Shown: piece after piece, positions 49,535 through 61,311 of the stretch | Position numbering within the stretch: the stretch's first letter is position 1 | Layout of the letters: the number at the start of each line of letters is the position of its first letter | Assembly: GCF_000173655.1 (NCBI RefSeq) | Contig: NZ_ABZU01000001.1 | Location: 220,231-284,230 of the forward strand | Direction: 5' to 3' | Length of the DNA stretch: 64,000 nt | DNA from: Corynebacterium amycolatum SK46 | GTDB taxonomy: Bacteria; Actinomycetota; Actinomycetes; Mycobacteriales; Mycobacteriaceae | Made by a program: the position numbers and the translations under genes | Notes under the pieces: generated by a model | The model's database searches: none | What the model saw: only the letters and a program-made list of their open reading frames with translations | Told to the model about the DNA's origin: nothing

Positions 49535-50574
49535 GCGCTAGCCATCCTCCGGCGCGCATCCAATGCCACTGGATCTGCGGTATCGAATAGCACAAGCAGC
49601 TCTAGTAGACGCGACTTGATGGCCTCACGATCATCGCCAAACACCTGCGGGAGCAACTTCAACAAACGATCGAGCGCCTTCGCCGGGTCGTCGACAAGCA
49701 TCGTGACATCCGCGGCATCGAGGGCGAGCGCGACGTCCTTCGGCGCTGCGTCGGCTTTTGCAATTGGATCTGCACTGCGATCAATTTTGGCAGCGCGGGC
49801 GAAGAAGGACACATTCGCGTGAGCGCGCTTCAGACCCTGATTTGCGGGCTCGGACTGCAGCATAGCGTCATACAGCTCCAACGCCCCGTCGAAATTGCCC
49901 TCCTCGAGCAACTCTTCAGCCTGCTCCAAACGCGGGTCATCGGTGGGTACGGGATTGCCGAAGAAGTCAGTCGGCTCGGGAGCCTCCGGCTCGCTGCCCT
50001 CCCCAGCCATACGAGTTCCCGCCGGCAACCCCTTGAGACGCCCCCGAGTAGCCTCCATAACCTGCGCCAGCCACTGTTCCAGCCAATCCCTGGTTTTCTC
50101 GCCTACAAACATGCCAATGGGACTGCCCATAGCCACGGCCGTGACTGTCGGCACTGCCTGCACACCGAATGCCTGGGCCAGCTGCGGATGCTCCTCAGCA
50201 TCTGCCCACGCCAGAATCCAGTTCAAATTGGCCTCACGGGCCATGCCTTCTAGCTCAGCCCGAAGACGCAGTGAATCAGCTGCTCCAGCCATACCGATCA
50301 AGACAATAACCGGTACCTGCTCCGAGCGCAGAACGACTTCTGCCTCAAGGGTCTGCGGGGCAATCTCAACTACAGGAGGAAGCCCTTCTCCCTGATCACT
50401 GGTTGCCCGCTCGATCTCCTCTCGGCGCTTACGTTCGGCTTCGGCGCGCTGGTGGAGCTGCTCCAAATCAACCGTGCCGGGCGGTGGTGGCGGAGTCGAG
50501 CACTCGCGGTGACCGTGTGCTCCATGCGAGTGACCATGAGAATGGCCGTGTGTGTGACCATGTCCAGCTGGCAT
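49525..50574 (-). CDS. CnoX/YbbN-like thioredoxin-TPR co-chaperone with His-rich N-terminus
   Basis: The 349-residue protein has a thioredoxin fold (about 75-185, VPVIVLIGMAGAADSLRLRAEL) without the CxxC pair, then TPR-like helical repeats (DPRLEQAEELLEEGNFDGALELYDAM). This is the CnoX/YbbN plan: a redox-protective holdase working with chaperones. Unusually, residues 4-22 form a His-rich stretch (HGHTHGHSHGHSHGAHGH), followed by a Pro run, which could bind metal ions. The charged helix at 35-60 links it to the core. Confidence 0.85.
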   Translation of the reverse strand: MPAGHGHTHGHSHGHSHGAHGHRECSTPPPPPGTVDLEQLHQRAEAERKRREEIERATSDQGEGLPPVVEIAPQTLEAEVVLRSEQVPVIVLIGMAGAADSLRLRAELEGMAREANLNWILAWADAEEHPQLAQAFGVQAVPTVTAVAMGSPIGMFVGEKTRDWLEQWLAQVMEATRGRLKGLPAGTRMAGEGSEPEAPEPTDFFGNPVPTDDPRLEQAEELLEEGNFDGALELYDAMLQSEPANQGLKRAHANVSFFARAAKIDRSADPIAKADAAPKDVALALDAADVTMLVDDPAKALDRLLKLLPQVFGDDREAIKSRLLELLVLFDTADPVALDARRRMASALY

Positions 50575-50657
50575 CGTAAAAGGGTTCCTCTCCAGTGTCG
50601 TCGTAAAGCCTATGTAGAAACCTATGTAGAGCCTACGTGTCCGAGCCGAACAAGAGA

Positions 50658-50963
50658 CTAGTCGGTGGCTTTTAGCGCATTCTCGACCGCATCTACTTTC
50701 GCTCGCAGCTGCCCAGTGTATCCGTTGCGAATGTCCGCCTTGATGACCAGAGAAGTACGCGGACTGACACGGCTGACTGCTTCCGTAGCTCGCTTAACGA
50801 CGTCCATCACCTCATCCCATTCGCCTTCAACAAGGGTGAACATGGCATTGGTCTCGTTGGGCAGGCCAGATTCACGTACAACACGCACGGCTTCAGCAAC
50901 GGCCTCAGCCATTCCCTGCTCAGGATCGGAGAATGTGGGGGCAACAGAAAATGCGACAATCAT
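50658..50963 (-). CDS. MTH1187-family (YkoF-like thiamine-binding) protein
   Basis: A 101-residue single-domain protein (MIVAFSVAPTFSDPEQGMAEAV...) with the ferredoxin-like fold pattern of the MTH1187/DUF77 family. Members bind thiamine or a similar small molecule. It ends 83 bp from the CnoX gene, on the same strand, and is divergent from the epimerase gene. Confidence 0.82.
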   Translation of the reverse strand: MIVAFSVAPTFSDPEQGMAEAVAEAVRVVRESGLPNETNAMFTLVEGEWDEVMDVVKRATEAVSRVSPRTSLVIKADIRNGYTGQLRAKVDAVENALKATD

Positions 50964-50994
50964 GGCGCCGATAATAGCGAGTACCCTGGAAACT

Positions 50995-51447
50995 ATGAGT
51001 GAGACACAGATTCCCGTTCCCCATAAGTACGTAGTCGCGGTTGATCACGTCGGCGTCGCAGTCCCGGATTTTGATGCCGCTATTGAGTGGTACCGCGCAA
51101 ACCTTGGTTTCATCAACTACCACGATGAAGTCAATGAAGAGCAGGGTGTCCACGAGGCCATGGTCGGCCCGGCTGACAAGGTTGAAGGTGGCACTCTCGT
51201 GCAGATTCTCGCGCCACTGAATGACCAGTCCACGATTGCAAAGTACCTGGACAAGAAGGGACCAGGAATTCAGCAGTACGCAGTTCGCGTCACTGACCTG
51301 GAGGCACTGATGGCGCACCTGAAGGAACAGGGCACCCGCGTGCTGTACCCGGAGCCGAAGATCGGTACCGCAGGTTCGCGCATCAACTTCATCCACCCGA
51401 AGGATGCCGGTGGCGTCCTGCTGGAGCTCGTTGAGCCGGCTAAGTAA
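50995..51447 (+). CDS. mce: Methylmalonyl-CoA epimerase
   Basis: The 150-residue glyoxalase-fold protein has the family start (VAVDHVGVAVPDFDAAIEWY) with metal-ligand His, GVHEAMVG (middle Glu) and GSRINFIHPKDAGGVLLELVE. It interconverts (R)- and (S)-methylmalonyl-CoA in propionate/odd-chain metabolism. TACCCT (50982-50987) lies 7 bp upstream of the ATG and no ribosome site is present, so it is probably leaderless. Confidence 0.93.
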   Translation: MSETQIPVPHKYVVAVDHVGVAVPDFDAAIEWYRANLGFINYHDEVNEEQGVHEAMVGPADKVEGGTLVQILAPLNDQSTIAKYLDKKGPGIQQYAVRVTDLEALMAHLKEQGTRVLYPEPKIGTAGSRINFIHPKDAGGVLLELVEPAK

Positions 51448-51449
51448 AA

Positions 51450-51797
51450 CTATCCCCAGCGGCGCGTAATAGTGCGGTGAGCTCTATTGCGCCAGCAGTT
51501 GGTGTGCCAATGGCGCCGGTCATCGGCGCCTGCACCATAATCCTGCGGCCAAGCCACGATGTGCGAGGTCCCGGGCATGATTTCCTGGTCACACCCAGGA
51601 CAGCGATAGACCTTGTTCGACTGGCCAGCGCTGATGTTACGCACCGCAAAGTCCACGTCCTGCCAACCGGCAGGCCCGGATTCAGTGCGGGTGTTTTGAA
51701 AAGAACTGCCAAATGCGGGCAGGCTGCCGCGATTCTGGGCGTGGTTATTACGCCCGCCGCGTTGATTGCCGCGTCGCTTGTGGTTTCGCCTTGGCAT
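51450..51797 (-). CDS. Small basic protein with zinc-ribbon-like CxxC/HxHxxC site, downstream of nucS
   Basis: The 115-residue product has an N-terminal Arg/Lys/Asn/Gly-rich region (MPRRNHKRRGNQRGGRNNHA). The C-terminal part contains CPGCDQEI and RRHWHTNCW, so C-x2-C plus H/H-x3-C could bind one zinc. It starts 2 bp after the nucS stop codon and so is almost certainly co-translated with nucS. Homologs in mycobacteria/corynebacteria are annotated only as hypothetical or 'ATP/GTP-binding'. A nucleic-acid-binding role is plausible, not shown. It is convergent with mce, two bases after its stop. Confidence 0.75.
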   Translation of the reverse strand: MPRRNHKRRGNQRGGRNNHAQNRGSLPAFGSSFQNTRTESGPAGWQDVDFAVRNISAGQSNKVYRCPGCDQEIMPGTSHIVAWPQDYGAGADDRRHWHTNCWRNRAHRTITRRWG

Positions 51798-51799
51798 GG

Positions 51800-52492
51800 C
51801 TAGAACAACCGCAATTCGTTGGACTCCAGGCCACGCAGGGCGTCGTAATCCACGGTCACACAGCGAATCCCGCGATCCTCTGCCAGAGTCTTGGCCTGTG
51901 GCTTAATCTCTTGGGCAGCAAAAATCCCTTCCACCGGTGCCAGCAGCTCATCGCGGTTCAGCATCTCCAAGTAACGCGTTAGCTGCTCAACACCATCGAT
52001 ACCGCCCCGACGCTTAACCTCTACTGCAACGGTGGCGCCGTTTTCATCGCGCCCAAGCAGATCTACTGGCCCGATCGGGGTGGGGTATTCGCGCCTAATC
52101 AGGGTGTAGCCCTCGCCAAACGTCGTGAACTGATCTGCAAGTAGCTCCTGTAGATGCGCTTCTACCCCGTCCTTCTCCAGGCCAGGGTCCTCTCCCAGTT
52201 CGTAGGTGCTATCAGCCAGCACCTTGCCGATAGTGATACGAAGCTGTTCGCCCTTCTTATTCTCAACGACCCAAAGCTTTTCACCAGTATCTTCACCCGA
52301 CTCGTCGAGAATATCCTTCTCCGTCAGCGTACACGGCGGTGTCATCCAGTTCAGGGGCTTATATGCACGGTCGTCGGCATGCACAGAAACTGACCCATCT
52401 GCTTTCACCAACAGCAAGCGCGGAGCATGAGGCAAATGGGCATTCAAGCGACCGACATAGTCAACGGTGCATTCAGCAATCACAAGGCGCAT
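51800..52492 (-). CDS. nucS: Mismatch-specific endonuclease NucS (EndoMS)
   Basis: NucS replaces MutS/MutL mismatch repair in most actinobacteria by cutting both strands at mismatches. The 230-residue protein has an N-terminal beta-sandwich DNA-binding domain and a RecB-like nuclease domain with D144 (GPVDLLGRD) and E158-V-K160 (VAVEVKRRG). The C-terminal ELRLF is of the type that contacts the sliding clamp. The first methionine matches the family start ([20 protein letters not shown]). It leads a two-gene operon. Confidence 0.96.
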   Translation of the reverse strand: MRLVIAECTVDYVGRLNAHLPHAPRLLLVKADGSVSVHADDRAYKPLNWMTPPCTLTEKDILDESGEDTGEKLWVVENKKGEQLRITIGKVLADSTYELGEDPGLEKDGVEAHLQELLADQFTTFGEGYTLIRREYPTPIGPVDLLGRDENGATVAVEVKRRGGIDGVEQLTRYLEMLNRDELLAPVEGIFAAQEIKPQAKTLAEDRGIRCVTVDYDALRGLESNELRLF

Positions 52493-52569
52493 TCCCCTAC
52501 CCTAACGTGACTGCCGCGCGGGAGAAAACAATACCCACTAGAGCCTTAGCAATAGCCTGTCGTAAGAGC

Positions 52570-53055
52570 CTAGTACTGACTTCCCCGGCCACGGTAATGA
52601 GCCGAACGGAAACGTCGCTCAATGTCAGTAGGAAACTCACGAGTCTGGCGTGACGACGGCTTCGACTCCACCCACGCCACCAGCGCGGTGTCCGAGGACG
52701 AGTCCACAGCAAACTCCCATTCGGTATTTTCCCCCGTTCTAATCCTGACTACCCGAAGCCCGGGCGCGAAAAAACCCGCCTCGATGTCAGTCGGATCTCG
52801 GCGATCCACAATAGAGACATCGTGACGGGCAATTTCGGCATCACTGCCAGGACGCAGCGAACGTAGCTTGTACATCTTCAACGTCGACTCTGAATAAACC
52901 ATGACCCCATGGCGCCAATGACTGCCATCACCGGCAGGAAGACGACGAGCAATAACAGGGGTACCTTTTGCATGCAGGCTGGCGAAACGCCACAGGGCAA
53001 GGACCCCGCCGACGATCAACATCGCACCGATAATCATGAACGTGATTGACATCAT
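52570..53055 (-). CDS. DUF2550 membrane-anchored protein
   Basis: Starting at the ATG at 53055 (MMSITFMIIGAMLIVGGVLALWRFA) the protein has 161 residues: one N-terminal transmembrane helix and a beta-rich domain (HWRHGVMVYSESTLKMYKLRSLRPGSD). DUF2550 genes are found downstream of the atp operon in corynebacteria and mycobacteria. The open frame runs to 53091 but gives a less usual N-terminus. It is separated from atpC by the strong terminator. Function unknown. Confidence 0.85.
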   Translation of the reverse strand: MMSITFMIIGAMLIVGGVLALWRFASLHAKGTPVIARRLPAGDGSHWRHGVMVYSESTLKMYKLRSLRPGSDAEIARHDVSIVDRRDPTDIEAGFFAPGLRVVRIRTGENTEWEFAVDSSSDTALVAWVESKPSSRQTREFPTDIERRFRSAHYRGRGSQY

Positions 53056-53187
53056 GGTTACGCTTGAAAACACTATCTGCCAGCCTCGCATCCGGGTGAA
53101 TAGACGACGAACCTCGATTCAAAAGCGCATTAGAGGCTTTTTACAAACCCTACCCGATTGTTGCACTGACATGAAAAATAACTAAGA

Positions 53188-53240
53188 AAAACGGGGCGGG
53201 GAGCTGGCAAGATTTCTCTTGCCAGCTCCCCGCCCCGTTT
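53188..53240 (-). terminator. Very strong terminator of the atp operon
   Basis: On the minus strand a perfect 23-bp stem (arms 53188-53210/53211 and 53218-53240) with a 6-nt loop AGAAAT is followed by TTTCTTAG. It lies 50 bp after the atpC stop and should stop transcription into the DUF2550 gene. Confidence 0.95.
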
Positions 53241-53290
53241 AAAGAAGCAGGAAGAATACGGTCGTGCGACCGGATGTTCAGGCGAACAGA

Positions 53291-53662
53291 CTAGTTGGTG
53301 GAAGCGCGACGAGCCGCGCGGACCTCCGACTCAGCCTGAGCCTTTACTGCAGGGTCATCCGAAGTCAGGTTGGACTCGGCCTCGGAGAGGTTAACCTCGT
53401 CAGCCCAGATTGCCTTATCCGCGAGGATCGAAACCTTCGAGGTAGACACGGAAATGAACCCACCCTGTACCGAAGCGACAAGAACCTTGCCGTCTGCGGT
53501 GTTGATGGTCACCGTACCGTTGTTGACCAGCTGGCCAAGCAACGGCTGGTGTCCGGGCAGCACGCCGATCTCACCCTCGGTGGTCTGGGCAGAGACCAAA
53601 GTGGCCTTGCCCTTCCAGAGCGGTCGCTCAACGGCAACCAGTTCAGCGGTGATTTCAGCCAT
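53291..53662 (-). CDS. atpC: ATP synthase epsilon subunit
   Basis: The 123-residue product has the epsilon beta-sandwich ([34 protein letters not shown]) and a C-terminal helical part. It belongs to the central stalk, where it regulates F1 ATPase activity. It is the last gene of the atp operon, 11 bp after atpD. Confidence 0.97.
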   Translation of the reverse strand: MAEITAELVAVERPLWKGKATLVSAQTTEGEIGVLPGHQPLLGQLVNNGTVTINTADGKVLVASVQGGFISVSTSKVSILADKAIWADEVNLSEAESNLTSDDPAVKAQAESEVRAARRASTN

Positions 53663-53673
53663 GAGGATGCCCC

Positions 53674-56096
<2,423 letters not shown>

Positions 56097-56149
56097 GTCC
56101 TATTCCCTCCCTTCAATTGCGAAAACGGTCATTGAGTAGCTCAACCTGC

Positions 56150-57793
56150 CTAGTTCTGGGCAGTCTTGCGGGAGACCGTAATCTGCTGCTTCTTGAGCTC
56201 GCCCTCGTCGAGTGCCTCGACCGGAGCCTCGGAAGCCAGCGGTGCACCCTCAGAAGTCTGGAAGGACTTCTTGAAGTTAGCGGTAGCGGACTTCAGAGCA
56301 GCCTTGGACTCGTCAGAGAAGGCAACGCCGCCGTCAATCTGCTCGAAGACTGCAGGCTGAGTGTCCTGCAGGTGCTCAAGCAGCTCGGCCTCGAAGCGAC
56401 GGACATCCTCAACGGGGACATCGTCGAATTCGCCCTCACCAGCGAGGTAGATGGAGGTCATCTGGTACTCGACCGGCTGCGGGTGGTTTTCCTTCTGCTT
56501 CAGCAGCTCGACCAGACGCTGACCGCGCTCCAGCTGACGCTTGGAGGCATCGTCCAGGTCGGATGCGAACATTGCGAATGCTTCCAGGTCGCGGTAGGAC
56601 GCGAGGTCCAGACGCAGGTTACCGGAAACCTTCTTCATGCCCTTGGTCTGAGCGGCACCACCAACACGGGAAACCGACACACCGACGTTAATAGCCGGGC
56701 GGACACCCTGGTTGAAGAGGTCGGACTCGAGGAAGACCTGGCCGTCGGTAATGGAAATGACGTTGGTCGGAATGAAGGCCGACACGTCGTTTGCCTTGGT
56801 CTCGATGATCGGCAGTGCGGTCAGCGAGCCTGCACCCATGTCGTCGGAGAGCTTTGCAGCACGCTCCAGCAGACGGGAGTGGAGGTAGAAGACGTCACCC
56901 GGGTAAGCCTCGCGTCCCGGCGGGCGACGCAGCAGCAGCGAGATGGCACGGTATGCCTCTGCCTGCTTAGTCAGATCATCGTAGATAACCAGGACGTGCT
57001 TGCCCTGGTACATCCAGTGCTGACCCAGTGCGGCGCCCGCGAATGGTGCAAGCCACTTGAAGCCTGCGGCATCCGACGCCGGGGCAGCAACGATGGTGGT
57101 GTACTCGAGTGCGCCCTGCTCCTCGAGGGTCTGGCGCACACCAGCAATGGTGGAGCCCTTCTGACCGATAGCAACGTAGATGCATCGCACCTGCTTGCTC
57201 GGGTCACCGGACTCCCAGTTAGCCTTCTGGTTCAAGATGGTGTCCAGGCAGACCGCGGTCTTACCGGTCTTACGGTCACCAATGATCAGCTGACGCTGAC
57301 CACGACCAATTGGGGTCATTGCGTCGATGGCCTTAATACCAGTAGCCATCGGCTCTTCAACCGGCTGACGCTGCAGCACGGTCGGTGCCTGCAGCTCGAG
57401 GACGCGGTCCTCTTCAGCCTCAATGTCGCCCAGGCCGTCAATCGGCTGGCCCAGGGGGTTAATTACGCGACCGAGGAACTTGTCCCCGACCGGAATCGAA
57501 AGGACGTCACCCGTCCGCTTTACCTCGTCACCCTCTTTAAGCGACTCGAAGTTACCCAGCACCACAACGCCGACCTTGTCGGTGTCGAGGTTCTGAGCGA
57601 CGCCAATAACGCCGCCCGGGAACTCCAGAAGCTCATTCGTCATGACCGACGGCATTCCCGAAACCTGGGCGATACCATCAGCTGCACTGATAACAACGCC
57701 AACCTCCTCACGGGAGGCCTCCGGGGAGTAGCTCGAGGTGTAGTTCGCAATCGCGCTACGGATCTCGTCGGAGGAGATCGTCAGCTCCGCCAT
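56150..57793 (-). CDS. atpA: ATP synthase alpha subunit
   Basis: The 547-residue alpha subunit has Walker A GDRKTGKT, the Q-loop/Arg finger region ([16 protein letters not shown]) and a C-terminal helical extension beyond the E. coli length, typical of mycobacteria and corynebacteria. It binds nucleotide without catalysing and supplies the Arg finger to beta. Confidence 0.99.
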   Translation of the reverse strand: MAELTISSDEIRSAIANYTSSYSPEASREEVGVVISAADGIAQVSGMPSVMTNELLEFPGGVIGVAQNLDTDKVGVVVLGNFESLKEGDEVKRTGDVLSIPVGDKFLGRVINPLGQPIDGLGDIEAEEDRVLELQAPTVLQRQPVEEPMATGIKAIDAMTPIGRGQRQLIIGDRKTGKTAVCLDTILNQKANWESGDPSKQVRCIYVAIGQKGSTIAGVRQTLEEQGALEYTTIVAAPASDAAGFKWLAPFAGAALGQHWMYQGKHVLVIYDDLTKQAEAYRAISLLLRRPPGREAYPGDVFYLHSRLLERAAKLSDDMGAGSLTALPIIETKANDVSAFIPTNVISITDGQVFLESDLFNQGVRPAINVGVSVSRVGGAAQTKGMKKVSGNLRLDLASYRDLEAFAMFASDLDDASKRQLERGQRLVELLKQKENHPQPVEYQMTSIYLAGEGEFDDVPVEDVRRFEAELLEHLQDTQPAVFEQIDGGVAFSDESKAALKSATANFKKSFQTSEGAPLASEAPVEALDEGELKKQQITVSRKTAQN

Positions 57794-57847
57794 GTTCTTC
57801 CTGCTCTCGGTAATATTCTTCCAGTGATTAATCGTCTAAACCATCCG

Positions 57848-58666
57848 TCAGCCGAGGCCGACGCGCAGCTTCTCAAGCTTTGTTGAAAGGCTACCGTCGA
57901 TGACCTCGTCGCCAACCCGGATGACCAGTCCACCGAGAATCGACTTATCGATCACGGTGTGGATGGACATCGCCTTGCCGTAGACTCGGCCGAGCTTGTC
58001 CGCCAGTGCTCGCTCTTGCTCGTCAGAGACGACCGTGGCACTGGTCACGCGAGCGACGACGTGGTTCCGCAGGCCGGCGGCTAGCCGGGACAGGGAGTCA
58101 ATGTCGTCCGCGGGGCGCTTGGATGGGCGACCAACAGCCTGCAGTGCCAGGGTCTCGGTCACGGAAGTGACCTTGCCGTACAGCACAGAGGCGAGGAGCC
58201 CACGCTTGGCTTCGGGGGTTGCGGCCTTGTCGGCCAGCAGCTGTTCAAGCTGCGACTGCTCAGCCAGGATGTGTCCCAGTTGGAACAGCTCAGACTCAAC
58301 AGTCTCAAGCTGTCCCTGGCCTTCGGCAGAGCGAAGTAGGGCTCGACGGCCCAGCTCTACCAAACCCTCACGCATTTCACGCGGAGTGGACCATACCTGC
58401 GCGGCAGCATCCACGACGAGGTTAAGAGTCGTCTCAGATACCTTGCCCGCGAACAGGCTCCGGACAAGGCCGGAACGCTGTTCCGCAGTCGCCGAGGTGT
58501 CGGCGACAGCGACACGCAGGCCGCGGTCGGAGTCCAGGACCTCGACGATGTCGAAAAGCTCGGAACCAGTCTGAGCAGCCTGAGCAACAGCGACATTGTC
58601 GCCACCGATAGCGGCGTCCAGACGCTGGCTAAGGGCTGCCAAGGATTCGCGGCTTGCTGCGTGCAT
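57848..58666 (-). CDS. atpH: ATP synthase delta subunit
   Basis: The 272-residue protein has the OSCP fold of the delta subunit: an N-terminal helical domain (LAALSQRLDAAI), and the conserved C-terminal IDKSILGGLVIRVGDEVIDGS. It links the peripheral stalk to the F1 head. It is longer than the E. coli homolog (177), as in other actinobacteria. It begins 5 bp after atpF. Confidence 0.97.
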   Translation of the reverse strand: MHAASRESLAALSQRLDAAIGGDNVAVAQAAQTGSELFDIVEVLDSDRGLRVAVADTSATAEQRSGLVRSLFAGKVSETTLNLVVDAAAQVWSTPREMREGLVELGRRALLRSAEGQGQLETVESELFQLGHILAEQSQLEQLLADKAATPEAKRGLLASVLYGKVTSVTETLALQAVGRPSKRPADDIDSLSRLAAGLRNHVVARVTSATVVSDEQERALADKLGRVYGKAMSIHTVIDKSILGGLVIRVGDEVIDGSLSTKLEKLRVGLG

Positions 58667-58671
58667 GTCGC

Positions 58672-59235
58672 CTACTTTCCGGCCGGGGCCACGGTGTCAA
58701 GGTTGGACAAGAAGTTGTCAATCGTCGACGAGTTACGAACGTCGTCGGAAAGCTGCTCGCCCAGAAGGCGCTCAGCGAGATTGATGGAGTTCTGGCCCAT
58801 TTCCTTGCGCAGCTCTGCGACTACCTGCTCACGCTGGGCAGCGAGCTGCTTTTCACCGGACTCGATGATTCGTGCGCTCTCGTCATTGGCCTTAGTCGTA
58901 GCGTCTGCAATGATGCGCTGACCCTGTGCACGGGCTTCGTCGCGAATCTTTGCTGCTTCAGTACGGGCCTCTGCGAGCTGACTGTTGTACTTTTCCAGAG
59001 CGGCCTTCGCCTCGGCCTGTGCAGCCTCAGCGCGCTCAATGCCGCCCTCAATCCGGTCCTCCCGCTCGGTCAGGACCTCCTGGAACTTCGGAAGAACGAG
59101 CTTCCAGAAGAGAACCAGGATAACTACCAGCGGGACAACGGACCAGACGATGTCATAGGTCTTTGGCAGCAGCGGGTTAATGGACTCTCCCATCGGGAGG
59201 TCACCCGCAGCTAGCAAAAAGGTGAAATCTGTCAT
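58672..59235 (-). CDS. atpF: ATP synthase b subunit
   Basis: The 187-residue peripheral-stalk protein has one membrane helix (about 27-48, [20 protein letters not shown]) followed by a long charged coiled coil. This is the b subunit of Fo. Confidence 0.97.
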   Translation of the reverse strand: MTDFTFLLAAGDLPMGESINPLLPKTYDIVWSVVPLVVILVLFWKLVLPKFQEVLTEREDRIEGGIERAEAAQAEAKAALEKYNSQLAEARTEAAKIRDEARAQGQRIIADATTKANDESARIIESGEKQLAAQREQVVAELRKEMGQNSINLAERLLGEQLSDDVRNSSTIDNFLSNLDTVAPAGK

Positions 59236-59266
59236 GGTTTACGTGTTCTCCGCCTGAGGTCCGGAC

Positions 59267-59661
<395 letters not shown>

Positions 59662-60471
59662 TTAGTGCTCGTCTGCGTGCAGCGACAGTTCGATGTAGAC
59701 GGCGCTCAGCAGGGCAAAGATGTATGCCTGCAGGAAAATCACCAGCATCTCGAACAGCGTGAATGCTACCGCAGCGACAAGGGTCAACCCGGACAAGGCG
59801 GTCCAACCATTCAGCTGCCAGAAGAAGAAGTTCGTGGCACCGAACAGTAGGACTAGAACCATGTGGCCCGCCAGCATGTTGGCCATCAGACGGATGGTCA
59901 GCGTAACTGGGCGGAGAACGAAGTTGGAGAAAATCTCGATCGGCACCACGATGAGGTGGAGTACCGGTGGCAAGTTCGGAATAACGACTGCCGACTTCAC
60001 AAACTTGAAGAAGCCCATCTTCTTCGAGCCCGCGTAAATGAAGGCAACGTAAGCGAACAGGGCCAGAACCAGTGGCATACCGATTCGGGCGTTCGGCGAA
60101 ATATTGAGGCCAGGAATAATAGCCGCAATATTCATCGAGATAACAAGGAAGAAGATGGTGGCCAGAACCGGAAGGAAACGACGCCCCTCCTTCTTACCCA
60201 GAATCTCCTCCGCGATGTGGATGCGGACGAAGTCCAGCATCAACTCCGCAACGTTCTGCAGACCAGTCGGCACGAGCTTCGGACGACGCATTGCGACGAC
60301 GAAGAACACGGCGACGATCACGGCCATCAAAAGACGAACAATCATCAGGCGGTCCATGGCGTACCAGTCGCCACTGTCACCTAGGATGAAGCCATATTTG
60401 CCGATTTGTTCGCCAAGTTCACCCGGGAAATACTCCTCCTGCAAGTTGGGTGAGTGAAACTCACCCCGCAT
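59662..60471 (-). CDS. atpB: ATP synthase a subunit
   Basis: The a subunit forms the proton half-channels of Fo. I chose the ATG at 60471 (MRGEFHSPNLQEEYFPG, 269 residues) because it matches the length and start of the C. glutamicum homolog as I remember it; a TTG at 60534 gives 290 residues. Five or six helices are visible, with the essential Arg in PVTLTIRLMANMLAGH. It is the first gene of the atp operon. The ribosome site is weak. Confidence 0.95.
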   Translation of the reverse strand: MRGEFHSPNLQEEYFPGELGEQIGKYGFILGDSGDWYAMDRLMIVRLLMAVIVAVFFVVAMRRPKLVPTGLQNVAELMLDFVRIHIAEEILGKKEGRRFLPVLATIFFLVISMNIAAIIPGLNISPNARIGMPLVLALFAYVAFIYAGSKKMGFFKFVKSAVVIPNLPPVLHLIVVPIEIFSNFVLRPVTLTIRLMANMLAGHMVLVLLFGATNFFFWQLNGWTALSGLTLVAAVAFTLFEMLVIFLQAYIFALLSAVYIELSLHADEH

Positions 60472-60861
60472 CTCGGCAAGTGTTGTAACGCTCAGCGTTC
60501 TCTCCCGTGATTGGGCCGCTAGAACTATTGTCAAGCGGTGCGAAGGACGTCATTTAACGTGTCGCGCCGCGGATTCCATTCGCTCATCAGCACGGCGCTC
60601 ACGGGGACCGTACCTGTGGAAATGATAGTTATTTCGATACAGGCCGTCTTACCCGAAACTCAGGATAACAGTTCTGACTCATTTTCCCCACCCGGTACAC
60701 CCCCGCGTTTCCGACCCCGAAACCAACAAAAAGGCCGACCCCCGCTGTGGGTTTCGGCCTCTATCTGTGGCATCTTCTGCACAAACTCGGCAATATGCTT
60801 ATTACCTGCGGTTTTAGAGGCGCATTACAGCCTCTCAGCAGGTCAACAAGTTATTAACGAG
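60472..60861. other. 390-bp gap holding the atp operon promoter and upstream terminator
   Basis: It contains the terminator at 60728-60760 and, between it and atpB, the atp operon promoter. TTGACA on the minus strand (60529-60534) could be a -35 box, but no good -10 follows at 17 bp. TATCAT near 60630 is an alternative -10. No additional gene is supported. Confidence 0.45.
60728..60760 (-). terminator. Terminator of the wecA-AtpI-like unit
   Basis: AGGCCGAAACCC and GGGGTCGGCCT (minus strand) form the stem around ACAGC, followed by TTTTTG. It is 100 bp past the AtpI-like stop, so the atp operon needs its own promoter. Confidence 0.8.
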
Positions 60862-61311
60862 CTATTCGTCCTTCATTGGTTGCACATAAGTGAGGTTAGA
60901 TTGCGACATTCCCCACACTTCTGCACCCAGCGTCACCATCAGCGTGAGTACAACAGTGACGAAGAAAGTCATGTTGTCATAAAACTCAAGATTTCTAATA
61001 ACAACAAGGACACCGATTAGTACGACAATCTTCAACAACCAGCCACCCAATACAACGGCAAGCGTGACGGACGGCGAAGTTCGAGCAGTAAAGAGGATGC
61101 CTAGAACGGTAAGCAATACGAAGCTTCCGCTAATGCCCGCTCCAAGAAGTACGCCCCAGACGCCGGGCATACCGTTTTTGCCACCCCAGACCAGCAGCGA
61201 AAGCACGGTAATCACAGCGAGCGCGATTGCGCCCGAGCGAGCAGCAGCCAGCAGCGGTCGCCGCGAATCGTCGTATTTAGACTCGGGCTCCGGAGTTGTT
61301 TTTTCAGTCAC
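60862..61311 (-). CDS. AtpI-like small membrane protein
   Basis: The 149-residue protein has four membrane helices (about 29-45, 50-70, 78-100, 112-132) and lies directly upstream of atpB in the position of AtpI, the assembly factor for the c-ring. Sequence similarity to AtpI is weak, as is usual. It overlaps the wecA stop by 4 bp (ATGA), so it is coupled to wecA. Confidence 0.75.
   Translation of the reverse strand: MTEKTTPEPESKYDDSRRPLLAAARSGAIALAVITVLSLLVWGGKNGMPGVWGVLLGAGISGSFVLLTVLGILFTARTSPSVTLAVVLGGWLLKIVVLIGVLVVIRNLEFYDNMTFFVTVVLTLMVTLGAEVWGMSQSNLTYVQPMKDE

Noticed and set aside
56117..57886. 589-residue plus-strand open frame opposite atpA
   Set aside because: Shadow of atpA; Leu/Arg/Gly-rich composition without domains.
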